DNA of 61,764 nucleotides. Source: Chromera velia (taxonomy: Eukaryota > Sar > Chromeraceae). The translations under genes were made by a program, and so were the position numbers. The stretch lies in contig JAHBMJ010005961.1 in NCBI GenBank assembly GCA_018398765.1, positions 1-61,764 on the forward strand, in the 5' to 3' direction. Below the pieces are notes generated by a model. The model worked only from the letters and a program-made list of their open reading frames with translations, was not told where the DNA came from and searched no databases. This document shows, one piece after another, positions 53,687-61,764 of this stretch (position 1 is the stretch's first letter; every line of letters starts with the position of its first letter).

Positions 53687-55417
53687 CTACCTCTGCTGCT
53701 GCTGTTGCCGTCTCCGAATCAACACCTTCTCCATCGCTGCTTCCACCAACCTGTCAAACTCTGGAGACCGTCTCAACTCCTCCAACACCTCAGGCAACAG
53801 ATCGGCAGCAGAGGGCGCAAGAGCAGGGGGCAGAGACGAAGAGGAGATGGGGGCTGCCGTCAGCCCCCTGCTGGTCGTTGCTGCTGTCCCCGACCCTGCC
53901 ACCCCCACACCCAACCCACCTGTCTCTTTCTCTTTCTTCCCCTCTTTCGCACCTCCACTGAACAGGGAGGATGAACTGCCCACCCCCCGCTGCTTTAGAA
54001 GACTCATCAAAACGTCAGGAGAAGGAGACGGAGCAGGAGACGCAGGCGGACCATTGGAATCGGAAGCCCTCCTATCACGTTCCCGTTCCCATCCCGGAGG
54101 TGTCGCTGTCGATCCCCGAACTTTCCTTTGGGGTGTCGGCAAACCGGCCCCTGCAGTGGGACCGGCACTGGAGGCGCTGGCCCCCCCCCGCTGACTGAGG
54201 CCGCCGCTGGAGGCAGGAACCTGACCCCCCCCCCCACCTCGTAGAGACGACTGCGAAGGTGCTGCTGCTACTGCACTTCCTGTCTGTGCACCTGCAGCTG
54301 CACCCAGACCCCCATTCAGCATCGCTAGAATGGCAGAACCTCCCTCTGCCCCCCCCGCAAGAGGTTTCTCTCTCTCCCCTTCTTCTCCGCGCGACCCCGA
54401 ACCATTTGGTTGCCGCGCTTCTGCTGCTGCTGCTGCTGTTGTAGACTGGGGCACACGCCCTCCTGATGATCCACCCCCTGCACCGCTACCGACGGACTCT
54501 TTCCCTTTACTGCCCGCCTCCCCACCCGAAGCCGCTGCACGGTTGGGGGTCAAAGAGGACAGGGAGCCCCCCCCCAATAGGGTCAAAAGGCTCTCACGCT
54601 GACCTGCCCTCTCCTCCGCAGCAGACTCATCCCCCCCTGCAGGAACCGAAGACCCCGAAGGCATGCCGTGGCCATTGCGGAGTTCATCAGTTGGGGGAAC
54701 GTCAGGGGGCAGCCCCCTGGCAGGTGCTGCCGAACTGCCGCTTCCTCCCGCAGTGTCCCCTCCTTTGAGCAGCGCGAACAGCGCTGCACTGGAGGGGTTC
54801 TGGGGCTGTGGAGAGGGGGCAGTGACTGTTGGCGTCTGTGCCATTTCCATCTGCTTGCGTGTCTGTGGAGGGGTGCTCTGACGATCTTGCTGAAGCATGC
54901 GGAGAAGGTTTTTGCCCCCTTCTTCTTGGTTCTTCTTCTGACGCTCTTCCCGCTGCTTCTTTCCACACTTCAGACCATCCTCTGAAATGCCCCCCCCGGC
55001 ACCTGTGACAACTCGGACGATTTCAGCCCAGAAGCTCTGGAGGTTCTGGGTGTTCGCAAGATAGAGGCAGTAGGTTTGGGAATCTGGGGTCCCGGGAAAC
55101 GTACGAAGGAAGACGTAAGGAGCACTGATGGACCAGTCGCTCTCTCCATCCACAGGATGGAAGAAGTTGACCGCAGTGGCTGCCTGCGAACGTATGAGAA
55201 GCTTTGCGTAACTCTCACCGTTGGGTGCTTCTGCCTCTGCCAAACAAAGAGGACCCCCGTCACACTCAGTTGGCTTCCAACCTTTCTGCCCCTCACTGTT
55301 CTGAACAAGGAGATGCGCAAAGCCTGCGTCAAAGAGGACAGAGCGTACGTCAGGCCAAGCTATACGAAGGGCTTCGAGAAGGAGATCATCCTCCTCGTTT
55401 TCCTCCATCCGGAGCAT
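53687..55417 (-). CDS. DCP1: DCP1-like mRNA decapping cofactor (EVH1 domain, trimerisation-like C-terminus)
   Basis: DCP1 activates the DCP2 cap hydrolase in 5'-3' mRNA decay in cytoplasmic P-bodies. This single-exon frame gives 576 residues from MLRMEENEEDD; an in-frame Met 13 codons upstream (55456) and one 3 codons downstream are alternatives. Residues about 10-135 match the DCP1/EVH1 layout: LLLEALRIAWPDVRSVLFD, then GWKPTECDGGPLCLAEAEAP, then an LLIRSQ segment in place of the usual NR. The domain ends in VNFFHP, SAPYVFLRTF and CLYLANTQNLQSFWAEI. A long Ser/Gly/Pro-rich linker carries five copies of a short leucine motif (NLLRMLQQ, ALFALLKGG, SLLTLLGGG, AILAMLNGG, VLMSLLKQR). The C-terminus LLPEVLEELRRSPEFDRLVE resembles the DCP1 trimerisation helix and is followed by a poly-Gln/Arg end. 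The assignment is by pattern from memory, not by search. An unrelated EVH1 protein is the alternative. It is divergent from the coiled-coil gene at 56281. Confidence 0.6.
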   Translation of the reverse strand: MLRMEENEEDDLLLEALRIAWPDVRSVLFDAGFAHLLVQNSEGQKGWKPTECDGGPLCLAEAEAPNGESYAKLLIRSQAATAVNFFHPVDGESDWSISAPYVFLRTFPGTPDSQTYCLYLANTQNLQSFWAEIVRVVTGAGGGISEDGLKCGKKQREERQKKNQEEGGKNLLRMLQQDRQSTPPQTRKQMEMAQTPTVTAPSPQPQNPSSAALFALLKGGDTAGGSGSSAAPARGLPPDVPPTDELRNGHGMPSGSSVPAGGDESAAEERAGQRESLLTLLGGGSLSSLTPNRAAASGGEAGSKGKESVGSGAGGGSSGGRVPQSTTAAAAAEARQPNGSGSRGEEGEREKPLAGGAEGGSAILAMLNGGLGAAAGAQTGSAVAAAPSQSSLRGGGGGQVPASSGGLSQRGGASASSAGPTAGAGLPTPQRKVRGSTATPPGWERERDRRASDSNGPPASPAPSPSPDVLMSLLKQRGVGSSSSLFSGGAKEGKKEKETGGLGVGVAGSGTAATTSRGLTAAPISSSSLPPALAPSAADLLPEVLEELRRSPEFDRLVEAAMEKVLIRRRQQQQQR

Positions 55418-56280
55418 CTTTAAAGAGGAAGGAAACACAGAAAAATAGGAAACCAAAGAGACTGATCACGCAAAGAGTCAAAACTCGGGACAGTGTGGCC
55501 CTGAATTAAGCAGTTGACCCGACTGGCAACTGTGTGAGAGAAATTCCAGAGAAGTACTTTGTGGTTCAAGGGAAGCTTGCAGTAGCCTCCAAATTTTTGA
55601 ACACCTTCACGTGCAATTGATCTGTGCGCACTGGACAAGCTCGATCAGTCAATGATCTCTTTTCGGCTGTCGCAAAGGATTTCACGGTTGAAGCAATCCG
55701 AGAAATCAGTTTGTCTGTGGCTGTGAAACGGTAGGCTTTGTGAGGGAGTCTTGTGGTACCACTTGAGTAACTGGCTTCCAATCAGTTCGTTTTCCTTCCC
55801 CGGCCCTTTCATCGCGGAGTCAATTTATGCATATGGCGTCCATGTGGCGGCGCCATGGCGGCGCCTGGCACATGCATGTCGCATGCTTGCAACGTCCAAG
55901 CGGCGCCGCATGCTTGCAACACTTAACTAACCACAACATGCGCATACGTACGTGCATCTGCGCAACACTTCGACATCATACAATTGTAACGGCGAGCATG
56001 AAGTTGTACGAACGAAAAACTGCAATGATGCAATTTGATTCCGTCTTCCAAACACATGCACCAGAGCGTGTAGGTTGACAGGCATTTGTAGTGACCACAA
56101 TGGATTCATAATTGCCCCCTTGATCTCCAGTCCCGTACAAGTTCGTACAAAACATCTACTGTTGCACAATATATAAAGAAAGGTTCGCTCTCTAATTCAA
56201 TTGTGTTGCTTCGGAACAGGTGACTCTTGAGCCGAGACCTTGCAAAAAAGGTCCCTTTTGCTTTGTAGTCTCCAGCCAGA
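55418..56280. promoter_or_regulatory. Divergent intergenic region with GGCGCC palindromes
   Basis: 863 bp between divergent starts. At 55848-55922 it holds clustered GGCGCC palindromes (GGCGGCGCCATGGCGGCGCC) and a 13-bp direct repeat GCATGCTTGCAAC at about 55882 and 55909. It resembles the regions upstream of RPC2 and of the LRR gene. The promoter role is inferred. Confidence 0.4.
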
Positions 56281-58421
56281 ATGTCTAGAGTGGGGAGAAA
56301 CTGCCTGGAGGATGACGAAAAACTTCGGGAAGCTGTACGCTTGCAACAGGCGCCCAAGCACGAAAGTGATCGTGTTGTTTCGGCGTATTTCGACCAGTTG
56401 AGGTTGTACAGAGATGCTTGCCGAGATAGCAAGCACGCTCCATGTTCTAACGCAGTTATCGAAGAGAAGCTGCAGACGGTACAGGCATCGTATGAGAAGA
56501 AAGTGCGAAGTCTGATGAAGTCGATTGACAGACTCACGAAAGAGAACGAACGCGTGAAGAGGGAATCGAAAGACCACCGTCGCACTGCAGCTTTCAAGAG
56601 AATGGAGACAGAGTTGGGGCTTCATGACGCCCTCTTGGCGTCCTTTGCCGATGCAGTCGATCAGCTCAGTCGCGATCTGTCGAGTCTCAACTCGCTCTGC
56701 ACACAAAATGTGACGGGCTTTGTGCCGAAAACAACACTCTGTGCACGGGACGTTCTCGAACAGTTCAGCCGCAAGGGGCCACCAAGAATTGACTTCAAAA
56801 GCCGTATGGAACTCTCTGAGGAGGTGTGTCTGAAATAATTCAGAGGTTTCTGTGTGAAATGATTAGTTGTTGAGGGTTTGCATCGACTCTTCTTCATCTC
56901 TTCTCGTCGAGCTGTCTGCCCGTGTATTTCTTTTCGTCCGTCGTCGCACAGTGCATCAGATACACTCTCCTCGATTTTGGGTGCAGGCGAAGGAGCTCCG
57001 GTGCCTGTTGGGCAATCTGGAGAGTCGATTGGGGCAGGCGAAGAAAAGGGAGTCTGAGAGCTTGAAGTGCTTTGAAGCTGCAACGAAAGCAAGGGAGCAA
57101 GAAAGCAGGTCAGTGTCTCTCGGGGGGGCAGAGCAAGGCAATCGGGCACGCCTAGGTTGAGCTCTTATGTGCCGTTCCGAAAATGTCGACACTTTTGCGC
57201 CAGCTGCCTTTGCGTATGGCTACTCTTGCTATCTTCTTTTGTCTCTCCGTGCTCCTTCGCTTCATCTCCTGTACGGTGGCACCATTTCTGTCCTTCCCTC
57301 TGCAACCCTGCAGACAGGCAAGAGAAGAAGCAGAGTCAGCAGGTGCCGTCATTGACGACCTCCGCACCAGACTCGCAGCAGCAGAAGCAGAGCGTGCGTC
57401 GTTGGAGAGCAAGGTAAGGACGGCAGTAGACAAAGAGACTTCAGATATCCGAAGACGGTTGGATGATCGGAGTTTCAGTTCGGAGATCGTGCAGCTAAAA
57501 GAGACAATAACACGGCTGTCTGCTGAGAAAGAGACTGCTGTGCGAGCTCGCGACTCAGCCCAATCGGAGCTGCACACCGTTTTAGAGCGGACCCGTGAGG
57601 AGACAGAGAGATTGAGGGCGTTGGAGATTGAATTCCCACAGCTCCAGAAAGAGTTGCGGGAGGCGAGGGAGCAGCTGGTGGACCTGAGAGGTGAGAACTC
57701 GGGTCTAGCTGCTCAAGTGAAGCAGCTGCAGAGAGAGGCAGATGTGCAGAGAGGGGACGCTCAGGCAGCAAGAGGGGATCTTTCTGAGTTGAGGAAAAGA
57801 TATGCAAAGGACGTGGGGGAGAGTGCAGATTTGACAAGACGCTCCCGAAAGGCTGAAACGCAGGCAAAGGCAGCAGCCAACCGTATTGAACCACTACAGA
57901 TTCGAGAGAAACAGTTACAAGAAAGGAACATGAAACTAGGAAAGGAGGTGGCGGAATTGAAAGAACAGCTTCAGAAGGCTGAGCACAAGAACAAAGAATT
58001 ACTCTACGGAAAAAGAATCGATATGGGGGGTGCAGCGTCGAACAAAGTGAGGCATTTGCAGCTGGAGCTCCTCCAAGTTGCGGAGGCTCTGGCAGAGACG
58101 GCAGTTGCAAAGGAGTCTGCCGAGTCGGATCGCGCTCGACTCGACGCGCTCGTGACCGATCTAAAGTCGCAGCTCTCTGCTGAGAGAACAAAAGCGAAGG
58201 GTCCTGCAGATCCTGCAGAGATGGACATTCTCCGAGCAGAGTGTGAGGAATTGCGTAACGAGAATGCGCACCTCCTCTCATGTCAGGAAGAGCTGGCCCG
58301 TTTGGAGAGAGAGAACGCAAAGCTTCAGAGATACGTTGCTGCTGCCAACTTCACTGCGAAGCAGCAAGTCAAAGAACAGGAGAAAAGGAAACAAATGCAG
58401 CCAGCAAAAGGACAAGCTTAA
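56281..58421 (+). CDS. Long coiled-coil protein (3 exons), function unknown
   Basis: Exons 56281-56823, 56987-57108 and 57314-58421 join in frame (GAG to GCG; AG to A) into 590 residues. The start MSRVGRNCLEDDEKLREAVR is the first Met after upstream stops. After a short helical head (YFDQLRLYRDACRDSKHAP), nearly the whole protein from about residue 70 is heptad-patterned coiled coil rich in Glu, Lys, Gln and Ala (ETITRLSAEKETAVRARDSA; EVAELKEQLQKAEHKNKELL). There are few breaks, one near GKRIDMGGAASNKV. The end is basic (KEQEKRKQMQPAKGQA). No motor head, GRIP, FHA or membrane domain is seen. A cytoskeletal, centrosomal or golgin-like tether is typical of such proteins, but nothing here selects among these. 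Introns are short (163 and 205 nt). Confidence 0.75.
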
Positions 58422-59530
58422 TTCAAATCGAAACTGAGAATGCTTGTATGTGTTTGACTTTTTCTTCACAGATCTTGTCACGGTCAGTGTCGGTCACCGT
58501 CGAAAACGGTGTCTTTTACTTTTCTTTTGTTTTTCAAAAGCCTAAATTCATGCAAAATTACCAAAGCTCTCAGTAAAAAAGCTAGTAAAAAAGAGAAAGT
58601 TAGAATTTAGAAAATAAATTGCCCTAAATAATAGGCTAAATTAGTTTTCTATAATAGAGTAATGATAATAAATCTATGTTTGTAAGCGATAGTCACAATT
58701 AATCTAGCTGATTCTAGCAATCAATAGGGTCTTTAATACGCTGAAGATCTCATTCTGAATTATATATCTCTCCCTCTGGCGCCCCCTCGATCTATACACA
58801 AAGATATCATCCCCTGAAAAAGAAAGAAGAGGCCTTTTTTAAATTAAAGTTGAGTCCCTTATCTTTTTTAATCTTTGTGGCTCTCCCAGTATCTCGATCC
58901 AAATGAGGCTAGCAATGAGGAAACAAGAGACTAGATAACAGACAATTCAGCACTATACAGTAGTATAGACCTAGGTATAGACTCAGCATGAATTGCTGTA
59001 TGTAACAAAACAAAAACCTTTAAGAAAAAATATTCTTGGTACTAACGCTGCATTATAACATCACATACATTACTAACATTAGAAAGCAACTTGAAAATAG
59101 ACTGAAATGATTTACTAGAGTATAAAACAAGATTTAAATTGTACTTAGTTTAAATTAGTTTGAATTTGTTATGGTGTATTATTACCGTGCATACACTTAT
59201 AAACATACGTATAGTGCCGCATGCATTTAACTAGGCATTTAACTTATATCATTTTGTAATGTTTTCTCCTAGGTTTCCTCTCCATATCTTTTTTATTTAG
59301 CTCATTTGCAGTGATTGTTCTTTCACATTAAAACTTTTTTCATTATAAGCAGTAACGCTGTGATAAATGAATTGAATTGAATTGTTGAATGAATGAATGA
59401 ATGAATGAATGAATGAATGAATGAATGATTGAATTGAATTGAGGCAATTAAAGCCGGTGAGCATACCACTTGGGCTCTGGCCAACTGCGGGGCATAACAT
59501 GCAAGTTCCGTTTACGTTTATTCACCTAGA
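58422..59530. other. AT-rich intergenic region with an (AATG)n microsatellite
   Basis: No gene is supported. A tetranucleotide run of GAAT/GAATT occupies about 59366-59442. Confidence 0.7.
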
Positions 59531-59869
59531 GTGAGAAAGGCATTTGAAGGCGCTCGCAACATCAGGGCGGCCCGTGATGTGTTCAAAGAGAGGTTGCAAC
59601 TTTTTGGTTATGAATCAAGGCTTCACAAGCTGCTTTCTCAGCCCGACAAACACTCTTGTGAGTCTGCCAATCTTCCTTCTAACATTCTTTTGAACAATAC
59701 CTACGAGTCCCACACTGAGCACATTTGCTCATCTTCCCCTCTTCACCACAGCAATCGCACCTGTCCTCCGTGTCGCTTGCCCCCAGACGAGCAAACATGT
59801 TTCTTTGCTACTCCTCCTTTGCGGCTCCGTAAAGAAAAGCCTAGTATCTGTGGAGCGCTACAGACCTAG
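59531..59869 (+). CDS. Unrecognised 112-residue open frame (possible element fragment)
   Basis: The frame begins RKAFEGARNIRAARDVFKER, opens upstream without a clear start, and continues with a Cys/His/Pro-rich segment (HICSSSPLHHSNRTCPPCRL) to a TAG. The basic helical start is reminiscent of the C-terminal end of some retroelement polymerases, but the match is weak and the frame has no neighbours in support. It may be a decayed mobile-element piece or part of the chromovirus LTR flank. Whether it is expressed is unknown. Confidence 0.2.
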   Translation: MRKAFEGARNIRAARDVFKERLQLFGYESRLHKLLSQPDKHSCESANLPSNILLNNTYESHTEHICSSSPLHHSNRTCPPCRLPPDEQTCFFATPPLRLRKEKPSICGALQT

Positions 59870-60202
59870 ACTTAGTATGACTGGTTACTGCATAAGAACT
59901 GTCAGTTCGGGAGTCTTATAGTACCAAAGCTATCAGTCAGGACAGTTACACAGACAAGCCGAGCATGCACGTGAGTGGAATTAATTCTGATATTAATTCC
60001 AATACAGATACAACATTAGGGGCGCGCCCATAGAACGACATAGGCATGGACGGACTTGAATGCAAGCTTAGTACTCAACTTAGTGCATGACTGGAAAGAC
60101 GCTTTCAGGATAATCTTACTCTTTGACTTAATTCATTACAGCATGATTAGCTCGGGCGATCAACTCCGGCTAGAGCGAACAACTACATATCGCAATGTAA
60201 CG
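59870..60202 (-). repeat. Probable 3' LTR of the chromovirus (outer limit unknown)
   Basis: Non-coding sequence directly beyond the purine-rich tract. On the plus strand it ends GCAATGTAACG at 60202, followed by TGCCACC, the same junction as in the LTR element at 17495/17496. The partner LTR lies outside the window, so the outer boundary cannot be fixed. Confidence 0.45.
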
Positions 60203-60406
60203 TGCCACCTCCCCCCCGAAGTCTGTGTCCCCATACAGACATGCTTCATTTGAAGAGAAGACAAGTTTCGTTTTCAGATAGACTGGATGAAAAGGCAAAA
60301 AGGACAGGTTCAAGGAGAGAGGGAAAAGAAGTCTTCAGAGAGAGATCAAACGGAGAAAACAAGAATTTCAAAGATAACAGACTTGCAATGCCCTCAATCA
60401 GCAACC

Positions 60407-60691
60407 TCAAACGGAACGACGGGCAGACGCATGGAAGGCAGCAATCATGGCCTTCGCATTCTTCAGGTTCGAGAGAGGCTCCCAGGTTGCCTCCTCGGCA
60501 GGGAACCCTTTCCATTGCACACAGTACTCTCTCCCTCCTCCCCTGCCCCGCACGGCGACAACTCGCTCAACTTCGAAACTCCTCCTCAGCCCAAGCGGGC
60601 ATGCGGACTGACGGGGGACGGACGACTGTCCCTCCCCCTGACTGACGATAGGGCTTGCAGAGAGATCGGTGAATAACGGGGCTTTCGGCAC
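60407..60691 (-). CDS. Chromodomain of the chromovirus (shifted frame)
   Basis: About 50 residues from 60577 (FEVERVVAVRGRGGGREYCV, then QWKGFPAEEATWEPLSNL) form a chromodomain. The aromatic positions Y, W and W of a methyl-lysine cage type are visible in EYCVQWKG and ATWEP. It overlaps the end of the integrase frame by about 100 bp in a different frame. Either a frameshift mutation or a sequencing error separates it from integrase, or it is reached by programmed frameshifting. In chromoviruses it is normally fused to integrase. Confidence 0.8.
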   Translation of the reverse strand: MPKAPLFTDLSASPIVSQGEGQSSVPRQSACPLGLRRSFEVERVVAVRGRGGGREYCVQWKGFPAEEATWEPLSNLKNAKAMIAAFHASARRSV

Positions 60692-61764
60692 CCCGCAGGC
60701 AAGACGACCTCCAGATTGTCCCTCGGTAGAACCGTTTCAACCTCAAACGGTCCAAACCAGACAGAATCGAGCTTTCTTGCATACTCCTTCCCTTTCTCCA
60801 CTGGCTGGGGCCACCACGATCGGTGCACCAAAACATACTGCCCCACCTGAATGCCATCGGCGGGACGCCGGTGCCGGTTCGCATACCTTGTCATGATCCC
60901 CTGTGCTGCCCTCAAAGACTCAGTTGCTGCTGCGACCATCTGTCGGTGTCCCTCCAGGAAGTCCTCAGCGTCGAAAGACTGTTCGACCGAGGAAGGAAGG
61001 GAAAGGGAGGGAGAGGCTACTGCTTGTCGGCCTGTATCGAGAGTGAAAGGGGAAAAGGACGTCCCCTCATAGACTGAGGAGTTGTAGGCAAACTCCACGT
61101 CACAGAGAAATTCGGACCAGCGAGTCTGTTTCGTCTCAACCAGGCATCGGAGGGCCTCCTCAATCGTTCGATTCATTCTCTCAGCCTGCCCTGCTGTGTC
61201 ATGGTGACCGGAGGTGGAGAAATCGAGCTGAGTGCCTGAGAGGGCATGAAGAGTCTGCCAAAATTTCGAAACAAAACGGAGGTCTCGATCGGAGACAATC
61301 TGCCTCTGATACCCCTTCTTGCACGTGACAAAGCGTCGATAGAGACGGGCAGTCTCTTCAATACTTGCAATTCGATGGGTGGGGACGAGAATGGCTGCCT
61401 TGATCAGCCTGCACACCACCACCATGATGGTGTCGTATCGTTCATCCCCTGAAGCAGGGAGGTCGGTGAGAAAGTCCAGGCAGACTGACTCCCATGGCTG
61501 CGAAGGAACGGACAGAGGGTGAAGCAAACCAGGGGGCAATGCGTTTGGACCCTTGCTGTGCTGGCACGGGTCGCAGGCCCGAATGTACACCCCAACATCC
61601 CTCCACATCTTTGGCCAGTAATAGAGGGACGCCATCTTCTTATAGGTTTTGTTGATGCCCAGGTGTGCGAAGTGGGGAGATGCATGGTTCTCTCCAATCA
61701 CTTGCTTGTGCAGGGATTTTGGGATACACAGCCTGTCCCCACCATAATAGAGGAGACCGTCCCT
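60586..61764 (-). CDS. Chromovirus integrase (partial, 5' end off window)
   Basis: The frame is open from the window edge to a stop at 60586. Counting from the internal Met at 61701, the zinc-binding N-domain shows His residues (ENHASPHFAHLG) and C43-x2-C46 (RACDPCQ). The catalytic core shows D76 (CLDFLTDLP), D138 (IVSDRDLRF) and E174 (GQAERMNRT), with exactly 35 residues between the last two, as in retroviral-type DD35E integrases. The core is followed by a C-terminal GPY/F-like module (WFGPFEVETVLP). All catalytic residues are intact, so this copy could be recent. The frame ends before the chromodomain, which is in another frame. The enzyme joins the element's cDNA to host DNA. Confidence 0.9.
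   Translation of the reverse strand, partial: RDGLLYYGGDRLCIPKSLHKQVIGENHASPHFAHLGINKTYKKMASLYYWPKMWRDVGVYIRACDPCQHSKGPNALPPGLLHPLSVPSQPWESVCLDFLTDLPASGDERYDTIMVVVCRLIKAAILVPTHRIASIEETARLYRRFVTCKKGYQRQIVSDRDLRFVSKFWQTLHALSGTQLDFSTSGHHDTAGQAERMNRTIEEALRCLVETKQTRWSEFLCDVEFAYNSSVYEGTSFSPFTLDTGRQAVASPSLSLPSSVEQSFDAEDFLEGHRQMVAAATESLRAAQGIMTRYANRHRRPADGIQVGQYVLVHRSWWPQPVEKGKEYARKLDSVWFGPFEVETVLPRDNLEVVLPAGCRKPRYSPISLQALSSVRGRDSRPSPVSPHARLG

Larger units (their letters stand above)
60203..61764 (-). mobile_element. Ty3/gypsy chromovirus, 3' part (runs off the window)
   Basis: The minus strand carries integrase, a GPF module and a chromodomain, then a polypurine tract (GGGGGGGAGGTGGCA, about 60217-60203) and a CGT-starting LTR. 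The 5' part with gag, protease and reverse transcriptase lies beyond 61764. A chromodomain after integrase defines the chromovirus clade; it directs insertion to marked chromatin. Confidence 0.85.

Overview
The window is nuclear DNA of an intron-rich eukaryote. Every intron that could be resolved is GT-AG, introns are dense and rich in microsatellites, and gene islands alternate with AT-rich, transposon-filled stretches. No trans-splicing or unusual splice borders are needed. A protist of the alveolate type (for example a chromerid such as Chromera) fits the gene style, but that is an inference and no organelle or rRNA marker is present.

Layout. 304-5343 (+): the 3' part of a twelve-exon gene whose product looks like the stalk/GED end of a dynamin-superfamily GTPase (tentative). 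7843-9625 (-): a two-exon secreted, acidic then glycine-rich protein, divergent from 10195-13514 (+), a leucine-rich-repeat protein. One in-frame 72-nt exon of the latter sits in the loop of a 110-bp inverted repeat. 13.5-17.2 kb: AT-rich, with a hAT-like non-autonomous element (13936-15132). 17233-23314: a three-LTR, two-body non-autonomous LTR retrotransposon on the minus strand, interrupted by an exact 959-bp duplication across a single N. 24133-37427 (+): a complete 31-exon gene for RPC2, the second-largest subunit of RNA polymerase III. Its exon phases all close to a 1222-residue product. 39423-43575 (+): a three-exon F-box-like/ankyrin-like protein with a lysine/alanine-rich tail. 43.6-45.8 kb: a diverged tandem duplication. 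46024-49234 and 49388-51068: two further non-autonomous LTR elements. 51635-52021: a near-perfect foldback element. 53687-55417 (-): a DCP1-like decapping cofactor, divergent from 56281-58421 (+), a long coiled-coil protein. 60203-61764 (-): the 3' end of a Ty3/gypsy chromovirus (integrase plus chromodomain), running off the window.

The host genes belong to unrelated cellular systems: tRNA/5S transcription (RPC2), mRNA decay (DCP1), protein turnover (F-box) and possibly membrane remodelling. There is no operon-like logic; two divergent pairs probably share promoters. The main novelty is in the mobile fraction. Three LTR elements have CGT...ACG ends instead of TG...CA. The gag-only tandem element shares its polypurine-tract/LTR junction with the nearby chromovirus, which suggests an autonomous/non-autonomous pair.
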